A DNA stretch of 64,000 bases from positions 682,001 to 746,000 of the forward strand of contig NZ_JOAJ01000001.1 in NCBI RefSeq assembly GCF_000720425.1, in the 5' to 3' direction. This stretch comes from Nocardia rhamnosiphila NBRC 108938. Its GTDB lineage: Bacteria; Actinomycetota; Actinomycetes; Mycobacteriales; Mycobacteriaceae. This document shows, in pieces, positions 9,086-17,315 of this stretch. A model generated the notes under the pieces. It did no database searches. It saw only the letters and a list, made by a program, of their open reading frames with translations, and was not told the origin of the DNA. How positions within the stretch are numbered: the stretch's first letter is position 1; every line of letters starts with the position of its first letter. A program made the position numbers and the translations under genes.

Positions 9086-10137
9086 CAGTCCCGTTCCACC
9101 AGGGCGCCGCGGCGGCGCATCAACAGGACGAATACCGGTACTCCCACCGCGGCGGTGATCGCGCCCAGGGGGAGTTCCTGCGGGGGTATGAGGGTTCGCG
9201 CCACCAGGTCCGCGGTCACCAGGAACACCGCGCCCAGTAGCGGTGTCACGACGGTGAGTCGCCGGTGGCCGGCCCCCACCAGCAATCTGGCGACGTGCGG
9301 AACCACGAGGCCGACGAAGCCGATCGCACCGCAGACCGCGACGAAACACCCCGTCATCGCGGCGGATACCACGAACATGAGCAGCCGGAATCGGGAGGCG
9401 TTCAGCCCGAGCGCGGCACCGACCTCGTCGCCCATCGCCAGCGCGTCGAGGTGCCGCGCATACGCGGCGATCACCGCCAGACCGGTCGCGGCCACCGCGG
9501 CGACCAGGGGAACCATCTGCCAGGTCGCGCCGGCCAGACTACCGAGCAGCCAGAACATCACCGAACGGGCGGCGTCCCCGTGCGGGGCCAGGAACACCAG
9601 CACCGTTGTCGCCGCCGAGAAGCCGTAGCCGACGGCGGTACCGGTCAGCACCAGCCGCAGCGGTACCAGCCCGGCGGCCGAGCGCGCCATGAGATAGACG
9701 AGCAGGGTGGCGGCGAGTGCCCCGGCGAAGGCCGCCGTCGAAAGGGCATAGACGCCGAGCGCACCGAAGACACCGAAGAGGACGACCGCGGTGGCGCCTA
9801 CCGACGCACCCGAGGAGATACCCAGGACGTATGGGTCGGCGAGCGCATTGCGGACCATCGCCTGGACCACCAGTCCGACCCCGCCCAGTCCGGCCCCGAC
9901 CAGGGCCGCCAGGAGCACGCGCGGTAGGCGCGACTCGACGACGATCCGATAGTTGGCGACATCTGCGGCGACCACCGTGCCCCCGGTCGGCTCGGCCCAC
10001 AGGAACCACACTGTGTCGCGCCAGGGGATATGAGCCGCACCCAGCGCCAGAGCGAGCACGGAGACCACCGCGAGTGCCACGATCAAAGCGCCGACCAGTG
10101 CGGTGACGGGCAGTCGCCGCCCGCCGACAGTTCTCAT
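9085..10137 (-). CDS. btuC: Corrinoid ABC transporter permease (FecCD family)
   Basis: Membrane permease of 350 residues with about ten predicted helices and the FecCD-family segment LADPYVLGISSGAS. It is the first gene of the importer operon and lies about 120 nt downstream of a cobalamin riboswitch on the same strand, so expression should fall when cobalamin is plentiful. The Shine-Dalgarno before ATG 10137 is weak, which suits riboswitch control of translation, although the sequence alone does not show whether the switch acts on translation or transcription. Confidence 0.88.
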   Translation of the reverse strand: MRTVGGRRLPVTALVGALIVALAVVSVLALALGAAHIPWRDTVWFLWAEPTGGTVVAADVANYRIVVESRLPRVLLAALVGAGLGGVGLVVQAMVRNALADPYVLGISSGASVGATAVVLFGVFGALGVYALSTAAFAGALAATLLVYLMARSAAGLVPLRLVLTGTAVGYGFSAATTVLVFLAPHGDAARSVMFWLLGSLAGATWQMVPLVAAVAATGLAVIAAYARHLDALAMGDEVGAALGLNASRFRLLMFVVSAAMTGCFVAVCGAIGFVGLVVPHVARLLVGAGHRRLTVVTPLLGAVFLVTADLVARTLIPPQELPLGAITAAVGVPVFVLLMRRRGALVERD

Positions 10138-10257
10138 CGCCCGGCTCTACGCGCACCGCCCCGAATTGGATGCGCACAGGCAGGCGAAAACCACATGACC
10201 CATATCTCGTCAACCGCTCCCTCGGAGTCGACAGGAGACCGCGCCGTCGGCACGGTC

Positions 10258-10447
10258 ACGCGGGCAGGTCTTCGGACTCGTGGACCCGACGCCGGACGGC
10301 GTCACCTACTGACGGTCGCTTCCCGGGCTGCGAGCCCAGTGCCGATGACCGCGGTCGTTTCCACTTACCGCTGCGGGGCAGCTCCGGATTCCCACCGGAT
10401 TCCCTCTTACGAACCGCCTGTTGTGGACAGGCGGTAACCAACGCCCG
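10258..10447 (-). ncRNA. Cobalamin riboswitch
   Basis: Read on the minus strand, the segment shows the conserved cobalamin (RF00174) elements in order: an AGAGGGAATCCGGTGGGAAT block, GCTGCCCCGC followed by GGTAAGTGGAAACGA, a GGCACTGGG core, CAGTAGG, and the 3' B12-box-like GAGTCCGAAGACCTGCC. A 5' stem is formed by ACCGCCTGT and its exact complement. It precedes btuC on the same strand. The outer boundaries are approximate. Confidence 0.93.
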
Positions 10448-10661
10448 CTCACAGTAGCATTCGGGCCGTCGACGGGATGTCGGCGTATCGAATACCGCCG
10501 GACGGGTCGGGCGGCCGGTGGTTGTCTCCGTCCCCCGGCTGCGGGGCGTGGTTCCCGGGTCATCGAGCGGGCGCGACAGCGCTGGTGGGTGGCCGCACTG
10601 TTGTGGGACGCAGGGCGGCGGTGGCTCGCTAACGGAAGGTCGGCAGGGCTCGGGCCGGCAG

Positions 10662-10799
10662 TCAGGCGACCCGGGGCAGTTCCGGTAGGGGGTGGGAGAT
10701 CAGCCGTTGTGCGCTGCGCTTGTTCATTCCGAACATGCGCAGCACGCGGTAGGTCATCTCGTCGGAAAGGGCCGTCGTGGTCCGGGCAGGGCCGCTCAT
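10662..10799 (-). CDS. Small hypothetical protein, 45 residues
   Basis: I do not recognise this gene. An ATG frame of 45 codons ends in TGA. Its codons have G or C at about 85 percent of third positions, as in the real genes here, and it encodes a basic, helical-looking peptide with MTYRVLRMFGMNKRSAQRL in the middle and a Pro-rich tail. No strong ribosome site is visible upstream. It is too short for most gene finders and sits alone between the riboswitch leader and the lipase. Confidence 0.45.
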   Translation of the reverse strand: MSGPARTTTALSDEMTYRVLRMFGMNKRSAQRLISHPLPELPRVA

Positions 10800-10954
10800 C
10801 GGCACCGAATCTTATGCCGGTATTACCGATGTCGGCCTCGAACGCCCTATCGGGTATGTCGTCACAGTGACGTAAATGAGCGCCGTGGAGGGTTGTCGGT
10901 TGGGGGGAATGCCCTTTCGGGTCCTCGGCCCGCTGCGGTCCTCGGTCGCGCTGG

Positions 10955-11047
10955 TCAGGGGCCGCCGAATTCGCCGGTGTTCATCCTGCCCGCCGGGTCG
11001 AACAGCCGCCGATTCGCGGTGTTCTCCGTGCACACGGCCTCGGATGT
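10955..11047 (-). pseudogene. C-terminal remnant of an FAD-linked oxidase
   Basis: The last 30 or so codons of a minus-strand frame read RRLFDPAGRMNTGEFGGP before TGA. This resembles the usual C-terminus of FAD-binding (glycolate-oxidase/alkyl-DHAP-synthase-type) oxidases, where a FDPAGRLNPG segment is typical. Codon use in this stretch is strongly coding-like, but upstream the frame runs into the lipase gene and nothing oxidase-like remains. I read it as the stump of a deleted gene; such a short match could be coincidence. Confidence 0.35.
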
Positions 11048-11103
11048 ATGTATACGTCGGCGACTCTGCCGATTTCTATCGGAGAGTGCGGAGATCGCCG
11101 CGC

Positions 11104-12300
11104 TCATCGGGCCGCGCAGGTATCGGTGGCGGGTTCTCCCGAAAGCGCCGCGGCCACGAATCGCTGTGCGTCGGCCAGTGAGCCGGGGACGGTTGCCCGG
11201 TGGTCCTGGCCGTCGTAGATCCGGTAGTCGACCGTTGCCCCCTTGCCGCAGAGGGTGTCGACGAGCGTGTCCGTGCTCGGCCGGGTGACCAGCGTGTCCG
11301 TGCTGCCCTGGGCGATCATCACCGGCACCGCGGGCACAGTGCCGGACGGGTCCTGTTCTTCCAGGTACCGGGTCAGGGTGCCGAAGTCGGCATCGGGTTC
11401 GAAGATCTCGGTGGCCGGGATCGGCGGAACTTCGCGGATCTGCGCCACGCAACCGGTTTGCGCCGCGTGCAGCATCGGCTGTGCGGCCGGTGTGAACAGC
11501 TTACCGGGGTCGATCGCCGGTTGGACGACGTGCGCGCCCAGCACGATGAGCGGTAGGAACGCCGCGGCGGCTTCGGCGCCGGGCCGGCCGGAGTCGACGA
11601 ACTCGACCATTCGGCTGAGGCCGATCCCGCCCGGCGCGATGGCGACGGCGCCTTTCAGTGCAAGCTCCGGCTGCCGGGCCGCAGCGTACTGGGCGGTGAA
11701 CAACGCTGCCTGGCCGCCCTGGCTGTGTCCGGCGGCGACCCAGTCCGTGCCGATCGAATGATTGAGCGAGCGGGCCGCTTGCACGATATCGGTCACCGTG
11801 TTCGCTTCGCCGAGCCCGTTGATGTAGGGATGCCCGCCGGGTGTGCCCAGGCCCTGGTAGTCGGTTTGGACCACGGCGTATCCACGCTGGATCCAGGTGT
11901 CGAGAACCTGGGTCACCGGACCGAGATAATCGTGGGCGGGACCGGTGGCGGTGTCCCGTGAAGGCGCGCAGGCATCGGCATACCCCGTCGTTCCGTGCGC
12001 CCAGCTGATCACTGGCCATCCGGTGGCGGGTGGGGCCGATCGTGGTACGGCGACGGTGCCCGATACGACGATCGGCCGCCCGTGCGCGTCGTGGGAAGTG
12101 TAGGCGATCAGATCTGTTCGCGCGGCACTCGGTAGCGCCGCGACGGTGGTCAGTGGCCGGGCGCCGAGAAGTTTTCCCCCGGGGACCGGAGGGACGGCCG
12201 GGGCGACGCCGACTCCGCCACCGGCGACGGTGATCAGGACCGCGCCGACGGTTGCGACGGCTGCCGCGTACAGGCGACGGGCCGAGCGGTGAATGAGCAT
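11104..12300 (-). CDS. Secreted lipase, LIP family
   Basis: Alpha/beta hydrolase of 398 residues resembling the secretory triacylglycerol lipase family (PF03583). A hydrophobic N-terminal signal (about residues 12-38) predicts export. The nucleophile elbow GHSQG gives Ser193, an early HGTTG segment fits the oxyanion region, and a late YDGQDH supplies the probable catalytic His. ATG 12300 was chosen because GGAGG lies just before it; an in-frame TTG at 12315 lies inside that ribosome site. The gene is monocistronic. A 24-bp palindrome about 250 bp upstream may be regulatory. Confidence 0.82.
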   Translation of the reverse strand: MLIHRSARRLYAAAVATVGAVLITVAGGGVGVAPAVPPVPGGKLLGARPLTTVAALPSAARTDLIAYTSHDAHGRPIVVSGTVAVPRSAPPATGWPVISWAHGTTGYADACAPSRDTATGPAHDYLGPVTQVLDTWIQRGYAVVQTDYQGLGTPGGHPYINGLGEANTVTDIVQAARSLNHSIGTDWVAAGHSQGGQAALFTAQYAAARQPELALKGAVAIAPGGIGLSRMVEFVDSGRPGAEAAAAFLPLIVLGAHVVQPAIDPGKLFTPAAQPMLHAAQTGCVAQIREVPPIPATEIFEPDADFGTLTRYLEEQDPSGTVPAVPVMIAQGSTDTLVTRPSTDTLVDTLCGKGATVDYRIYDGQDHRATVPGSLADAQRFVAAALSGEPATDTCAAR

Positions 12301-12711
12301 GATTGACCTCCGCAACCGGAATTCCTGATGAGATGAGCGCCGGTCCGCGGCCCGTGCTCATCGGTGAGCGAGTCGTTTACCGGGAGCGCCGAGTGGTGAT
12401 CGGCGGATTCGGACGTGTCCGGTTCGGGCGGTGTGCCGCGCCGAATTCCCTGTCCGGCCGCTGGTCCGGGTAGCTGCTGTCCGGCGAATCGCACCTGCGG
12501 CGACGAGTGAAATCGTTCAACGTACAACCACACTTCCCAGGACCGTCGATCGGTCGAATATTCGACCGATCCGGTAGATTGTGTCGGCGGTCACGGTACA
12601 TCCGGTCGAGCGCATCGGTCAACCCCAGCCCGTCGAACCCGGCCCGGCTACCTTCGGTATCGGTCCGGCGATCCTCCGGTCTGCGGGGGAGCGACGATGC
12701 GGTAGTGGGCT
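12301..12711. other. Intergenic stretch between lipase and IclR genes
   Basis: About 410 bases with no convincing gene on either strand. It holds the lipase promoter region and the 24-bp palindrome listed separately. Confidence 0.6.
12548..12571. promoter_or_regulatory. Perfect 24-bp palindrome, putative operator
   Basis: GATCGGTCGAAT is followed directly by its exact reverse complement, with no spacer. It lies in the leader side of the secreted lipase gene and just downstream of an IclR-family regulator gene. Such a symmetric site suits a dimeric regulator; which one binds is unknown. Confidence 0.5.
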
Positions 12712-13647
12712 CTACCGGTGAGGGTTGCGGCCACCGAGTTCGGTCGTGAGTGTGTCCGCCGCGGCCTTCAGGGCGGACCCGCGTTCGGCTATCTCGGCTA
12801 CCGTGAGATCGGTCTGCAGGTTGATGGCCAGCAGTAACGCTTGGTCGCCCGACTCGTCGAAGGTGGGTGCCGCGATGACCCCGACGCGATGGGTCGAATC
12901 CACACCGCCGGCCTGCAACTCGTCGTGCAGCAGGACGCGCCGTCGCCCCATGCCTGCCAGCAGTTCGGTGATCAGGCCGCGCAGGTCGGGCGAAAGATCC
13001 CGGGCGGTGGTGCTTCCCAATATCCGGTAGACCCGTTCGAGCGTGGGCGACAACCGTTCGACGAGGTATCCGACGGTGCGGCATTCGACCGCCATACGCC
13101 GCAGATCACCCAGATCGATTCCGGCCATCCACGTATGCTCTTCCCGCACTTGCTGTTCGAGAGCTTCGTCGGATTGCCACAGCAGGTACATCAGGGCGGT
13201 CGGCAAGGCCACCGGAACGATCTGTCCCACCTCGACGGGGGGACGCGCTCCCGGCGGTGCCGCGACCTCGAGCACCATGAATTCGTCGCCCACTCGACTC
13301 GAGGCGACGCACATGGCGTCGAACCGGCGGCTGAGCGACGCCAGTTGCTCGGACACCGCCGGATCCGGCGCGACATCGCGTTGCGCCGCCCGGCCCGCGG
13401 TGACCATTGCCGGGCCCAGTCGATAGGTCTTCGTGTCGGGGTCGCACCGGAGGTAGCCGCGGTCGGTGAGTTCGGTGAGAATCCCCAGGCAGGTCGGCTT
13501 GCTGATCGCGCAGCGCCGCGCCACCTCGGACAGGCCCGGTTGCGCGCCGCGGTGCCGCACCAGGAACTCCATGATGTCGAGCACGCGTGCGGTCGGCGGC
13601 GAGGCGCTCTCACCGCGCTGCACCGCATCCACCGAACGATCAGCCAT
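12712..13647 (-). CDS. IclR-family transcriptional regulator
   Basis: Protein of 311 residues with an N-terminal winged helix-turn-helix (about 20-80, with SEVARRCAISKPTCLGILTEL as helices 2 and 3, recognition helix near residue 50) and a C-terminal GAF-like effector domain. ATG 13647 has AGGG eight bases upstream. It is transcribed away from a second IclR-type gene at 13870; the two share a 222-bp control region. The HTH is clear; the C-terminal half is diverged, so the effector cannot be guessed. Confidence 0.78.
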   Translation of the reverse strand: MADRSVDAVQRGESASPPTARVLDIMEFLVRHRGAQPGLSEVARRCAISKPTCLGILTELTDRGYLRCDPDTKTYRLGPAMVTAGRAAQRDVAPDPAVSEQLASLSRRFDAMCVASSRVGDEFMVLEVAAPPGARPPVEVGQIVPVALPTALMYLLWQSDEALEQQVREEHTWMAGIDLGDLRRMAVECRTVGYLVERLSPTLERVYRILGSTTARDLSPDLRGLITELLAGMGRRRVLLHDELQAGGVDSTHRVGVIAAPTFDESGDQALLLAINLQTDLTVAEIAERGSALKAAADTLTTELGGRNPHR

Positions 13648-13786
13648 CGATCAACCCTAAGCGAGCCGCCGGGGCGCGGCGTCTACGGTATGCGCTCACG
13701 CGCCCTCGGGTCCGTCGATATCCGCTGCCGCGACCGGGGGTGGGGTAGCGGTTGCGCTGACCTGGTGCGTCGGGTGAATCTTTCCG

Positions 13787-13809
13787 GTGACCCGGGTCAC
13801 TGTTATAAT
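13787..13809 (+). promoter_or_regulatory. Promoter with palindromic operator between divergent IclR genes
   Basis: A perfect 14-bp palindrome GTGACCCGGGTCAC (13787-13800) ends four bases before a consensus TATAAT -10 box (13804-13809). A TTTCCG hexamer at 13781 lies 17 bases from the -10, so the palindrome fills the spacer, a classic repressor position. The surrounding 40 bases are unusually AT-rich for this genome. Confidence 0.6.
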
Positions 13810-13869
13810 TAGAATTCATTTCAGTTTTGTTGCCTGCTCAACGCAGCGGCCGGGTTGGTTGGAGGCTCG

Positions 13870-14763
13870 ATGGCGGTCGTTGATACGGGTTCGGTGTCTC
13901 CGATCCAGAATCCGCGGCGTGAGCTGCCGCCGTCGATGGTGGAACGTATGACGCTGATCCTCGACGCGTTCGACGGCCCCGCGGTGCGCTTGCCACTCGA
14001 AGAAGTCGTGTCCCGGACCCTGCTACCACGCTCGACCGTGCACCGGATCCTCGATCAACTCGTCCGCTCCCATTGGGTCGAACACGCTTCGGTCGGATAC
14101 CGGCTGGGCCGGCGGGCACTCGGACTCGGTGGCGGCGACGGCGGCCATGCCCAGATCCGCGCTGCCGCCGCGCCGCTGCTGCACGAGCTGCATCTGCGTA
14201 CCGCGATGGTGGTACATCTCGCGGTGCTTGACGGTGGGGAAACCGTCTGCCTGGACAAGGTCGGCGGCCGGTTCGCCGCATCTCTCCCGTCCCGAGTGGG
14301 TGGCCGTGGCCCGGCCTACTCGACCGCGGGTGGCAAAGCGATGCTGGCGTGGATGGACCCGGAGAACGTCGACGCGCTGTATCAGCGCCGGCTGAATCGG
14401 TGCACCGAACGCACCATTGCCGATCTGGTGACCCTGCACCAGGAACTCGATCGCATCCGTCAGCGCCGCGGCGTGGCGTACGAACGCGGTGAATCGGTGC
14501 GCGGTGTCGCGTGTGTCGGTGTGGCAGTCCGCGGGGTCGACGGTCCCGTGGCCGGCATCTCGCTGTGCGGTGACGCCCGCACCGCGCAGCTCGAGCGGGT
14601 CGCCCCCCTGGTCGCCCGGGCGGCCCGGGAGGTCGCGCGGACCCTGTATCCCGAATCCGGTGTGCCGCGCCGCGGCCATGAGGCCGTGCCCCAACCGGAA
14701 ACCAGATGGTCGGCCGAGGCGCTCGACCGCTTGCTGGCGGTGCAATCCGGACAGTGGCTCTAG
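13870..14763 (+). CDS. IclR-family transcriptional regulator
   Basis: Regulator of 297 residues with an N-terminal winged HTH (about 25-75; LLPRSTVHRILDQLVRSHWV) and a GAF-like C-terminal domain containing STAGGKAMLA, a signature of the family. ATG 13870 follows a GGAGG site; a TTG in frame at 13855 lies before that site. The promoter upstream carries a palindrome in the -35/-10 spacer, suggesting autoregulation. The HsaA-like oxygenase gene starts 132 bp downstream on the same strand and is its most likely target. Confidence 0.85.
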   Translation: MAVVDTGSVSPIQNPRRELPPSMVERMTLILDAFDGPAVRLPLEEVVSRTLLPRSTVHRILDQLVRSHWVEHASVGYRLGRRALGLGGGDGGHAQIRAAAAPLLHELHLRTAMVVHLAVLDGGETVCLDKVGGRFAASLPSRVGGRGPAYSTAGGKAMLAWMDPENVDALYQRRLNRCTERTIADLVTLHQELDRIRQRRGVAYERGESVRGVACVGVAVRGVDGPVAGISLCGDARTAQLERVAPLVARAAREVARTLYPESGVPRRGHEAVPQPETRWSAEALDRLLAVQSGQWL

Positions 14764-14895
14764 GAGCCGGCCTCTTCGCGGAGAGGGCGGCCGGGCGGAC
14801 CTGCCGGGTCCCGCTGGGCGAGACCTCGCCGGGCATCCAGGCGAACACCTCCGCATACGATCGCCGCGACCGGCCGAATCCTCAGGAGTTCCCCG

Positions 14896-16062
14896 ATGAC
14901 CGATCATGTCCGGCACGCGGTGCGCGAGCTGCTCCCGGTGTTCGCCGCGCGGGCGCGCCAGGTCGACGAATCGGGACACGTCCCCCGCCGGACCATCGAT
15001 GAATTGCGGAGCGCGGGTGTGCTGGCGATGTTGCAGCCCGGACGATACGGCGGGGCCGAGGGCGATCCGGTCGAGTTCTACCGGATCGTGCGCGAAATCT
15101 CGGGAGTGTGTGGTTCCACCGGGTGGCTGACGGCGGTGCTGGGGGTGCATCTGTGGCATCTCGCGCTGTTCGACCAGCGTGCCCAGGACGAGGTCTGGGC
15201 TGCCGACAGCTCGGTGCTGGTGTCCTCGGCGTACGCGCCGACCGGGCAGTTGGTCCCAGTGGACGGCGGATACGAGCTGACCGGTCACTGGAAGTTCTCG
15301 TCCGGTTGTGACCACCCTTCGTGGGCTTTGCTCGGGGGGCTGCTCTTCGGGGCCGCGGGCCGGCCGGTCGACTTCATGACCGCGCTGGTTCCGGGGGCGG
15401 ACTACAGCATTCACGACGTCTGGGACGTGGTGGGGATGCGCGGTACAGCGAGCAATGGGATCACGGTCGACAGAGCGTTCGTCCCGGAGCACCGGGTCGT
15501 GCGCAACTACGAGACCGCGCAACTGCGCGGACCGGGACAGAAGGTCAACACGGGCCCGCTCTATCGGCTGCCGTTCGCCACGATCTTCACCTATGCCGTC
15601 ACGGTCCCGATCGTCGGTATCGTCGCCGGCTGTTACGAATCGTATCTGGGCGAGATGCGCGAACGAGTGCGGCTCAGCCTCGGCGGTGGCCGTTTCGCCG
15701 AAGACCCGTTCGCCCAGGTGGCTGTGGCACGGGCCGCGTCGGAGGTCGATGCGGCCACCCTCCAGCTGGAGCGCAACCTCGGCGACCTGTGGGACCTGGC
15801 CCGGGCCGGTGCGGAGCTGCCCACCTGGATGCGCCTGCGGTCGCGCCGCGATCAGGTGCGGGCCGGCGAACGCAGTCTGGAGGCGATCGATCTGCTGTTC
15901 AAGACGGCCGGGGGTAACTCACTGAGCCGCGGGAACCCGATCGAGCGGGCCTGGCGGGACGCGCACGCCGGCAGTGCGCACGTCGCCAACGAGCCCGAAC
16001 GCGCTCTCGCCCTGTACGGCCGGGGTGCGCTGGGGCTGCCGGTGGAAGACAACCTCGTCTGA
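14896..16062 (+). CDS. Acyl-CoA-dehydrogenase-fold flavin monooxygenase (HsaA-like)
   Basis: Protein of 388 residues with the acyl-CoA dehydrogenase fold. It matches the group D flavin monooxygenases (HsaA, HpaH-like hydroxylases) better than true dehydrogenases: it begins directly with the helical N-terminal domain, has the WKFSSG and GMRGTASN segments, and ends with the family's HAGSAHVAN-type region. Such enzymes use reduced flavin from a partner reductase to hydroxylate aromatic or thioester substrates. AGGAG lies before ATG 14896. No reductase partner is adjacent; an IclR regulator precedes it and an SDR gene converges on it. The substrate is unknown. Confidence 0.78.
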   Translation: MTDHVRHAVRELLPVFAARARQVDESGHVPRRTIDELRSAGVLAMLQPGRYGGAEGDPVEFYRIVREISGVCGSTGWLTAVLGVHLWHLALFDQRAQDEVWAADSSVLVSSAYAPTGQLVPVDGGYELTGHWKFSSGCDHPSWALLGGLLFGAAGRPVDFMTALVPGADYSIHDVWDVVGMRGTASNGITVDRAFVPEHRVVRNYETAQLRGPGQKVNTGPLYRLPFATIFTYAVTVPIVGIVAGCYESYLGEMRERVRLSLGGGRFAEDPFAQVAVARAASEVDAATLQLERNLGDLWDLARAGAELPTWMRLRSRRDQVRAGERSLEAIDLLFKTAGGNSLSRGNPIERAWRDAHAGSAHVANEPERALALYGRGALGLPVEDNLV

Positions 16063-16104
16063 CCCCTGTCCGCGCTATGGGCCGCGCGGGACCGGACGCC
16101 CGGG

Positions 16105-16848
16105 TCAGCGCAGCTGGATCATGCCACCGTCGGCCATCATGGTCTGTCCGGTCATGTACCGGGACTCTTCGGATGCCAGGAATACGACGATCGGGGCGAT
16201 ATCGGTTTCGGGGTCCCCGATTCGCGCCAGCGGTACTTTCGATACGGCCGCGGCGGCCTGCTCCGGATGTTGTGCCGCCCAGGCGTTCACCCCTTCGGTA
16301 GCGGCGAACGGGCAGACCACGTTCACCCGGATACCGTCGGGTGCCCATTCGTTGGCCGCGACCCGGCTCACGCCGCGGATCGCCTCCTTGGCCGCCACAT
16401 ACGAGGTCTGTCGGGGCATCCCGTCGAGCCCCGACCCGGAAGCGAAGTTGACGACCACACCTTTCGACTTCTTCAACTCTTCGTAGCAGGCCTGCATGAG
16501 ATGCACAGTCGGGAAGAAACCGGTGCGCATCGACAGGTCGAACATGTCGGCTGTGGTGTCCACCAGCAGGGCTTGCCGGGAGGCGTGCGCATTGTTGACC
16601 AGGATGTCGACAGCACCGAAAGCCGAGACCGCGGCATCGCGGATCGCGGCCGCGGCAGTCGGCTGCGAGATATCGATGGGCAGGAACCGCGACCGCGCGC
16701 CGAGTTCGGCCTCGAGCGCGACACCGCGTTCCCTATCGATATCGACGAAGAGGACATTCGCTCCCTGCCGGACGAACACGGTGGTGATCGCACGGCCGAT
16801 CCCGCCGGCTCCGCCGGTGACGATGGCGACCTTGTTCTGCAGTTTCAC
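16105..16848 (-). CDS. Short-chain dehydrogenase/reductase
   Basis: Classical SDR of 247 residues using NAD(P)H. GGAGGIG (12-18) binds the cofactor, NNAH near 85-88 is the NNAG equivalent, and catalytic residues are S137, Y150 and K154 (SYVAAK). The C-terminal MTGQTMMADGG is standard. GTG 16848 was chosen because AGGAG precedes it by the right distance and the protein then begins at the usual KLQNKVAIVTGG; the frame upstream to 16890 is not conserved-looking. It converges on the flavin monooxygenase gene with a 42-bp gap. Substrate unknown. Confidence 0.85.
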   Translation of the reverse strand: MKLQNKVAIVTGGAGGIGRAITTVFVRQGANVLFVDIDRERGVALEAELGARSRFLPIDISQPTAAAAIRDAAVSAFGAVDILVNNAHASRQALLVDTTADMFDLSMRTGFFPTVHLMQACYEELKKSKGVVVNFASGSGLDGMPRQTSYVAAKEAIRGVSRVAANEWAPDGIRVNVVCPFAATEGVNAWAAQHPEQAAAAVSKVPLARIGDPETDIAPIVVFLASEESRYMTGQTMMADGGMIQLR

Positions 16849-17315
16849 AGCGCTCCTGTAATAGACGGTGTCGGGAACCGACCGGCTCATATTCGCTGTC
16901 GAGTACTGGCTTCCGGCGCTGTGGTCCCGATGGCCGGGACCGCAGCGCCGACGGTGGCGGGCGGTTACGGAGTGCGCGACGGTGGTAGCACCTATCTCGG
17001 CGCACAGCCATCGTCGCCGTCGGCGTCGAGTGCCACCCGCCGGTGCACCGGTCCTGCTCTCGATGAGTGAGATGCGGCAGGAATGGGACGCCGACTACGT
17101 ACACCCTGTGACGGCGGGCACAGAAAGGCCCGGCCCGTCCGGCTCTACGCGCCACTCGAGTCCGCGGATCGTCGAGTGCGAGCCGTGCCCGCCCCCTGGA
17201 ACAAGACAGTGGTCGCCACCGGCGGACCACGCCGGCCGCCCTTTCGGCGCCGACCCGCCGGGCAGGCATCGTCCGATGCCGGTAGGTCCGCTTTCGATCG
17301 AGATGAGGGACACCC
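16849..17315. other. Intergenic region with a 16-bp hairpin, upstream of the porin genes
   Basis: About 467 bases without a convincing gene, lying between the divergent SDR and porin genes. It contains an inverted repeat at 16914-16929 and 16935-16950 that is complementary at 15 of 16 positions (the other is a G-U pair), with a 5-base loop. That would be a strong RNA hairpin, but no gene ends nearby, so its role is unclear. Confidence 0.5.

Noticed and set aside
7304..10137. The importer as an iron-siderophore or F420-0 transporter
   Set aside because: The cobalamin riboswitch makes corrinoids more likely, though the protein families alone do not exclude the alternatives.
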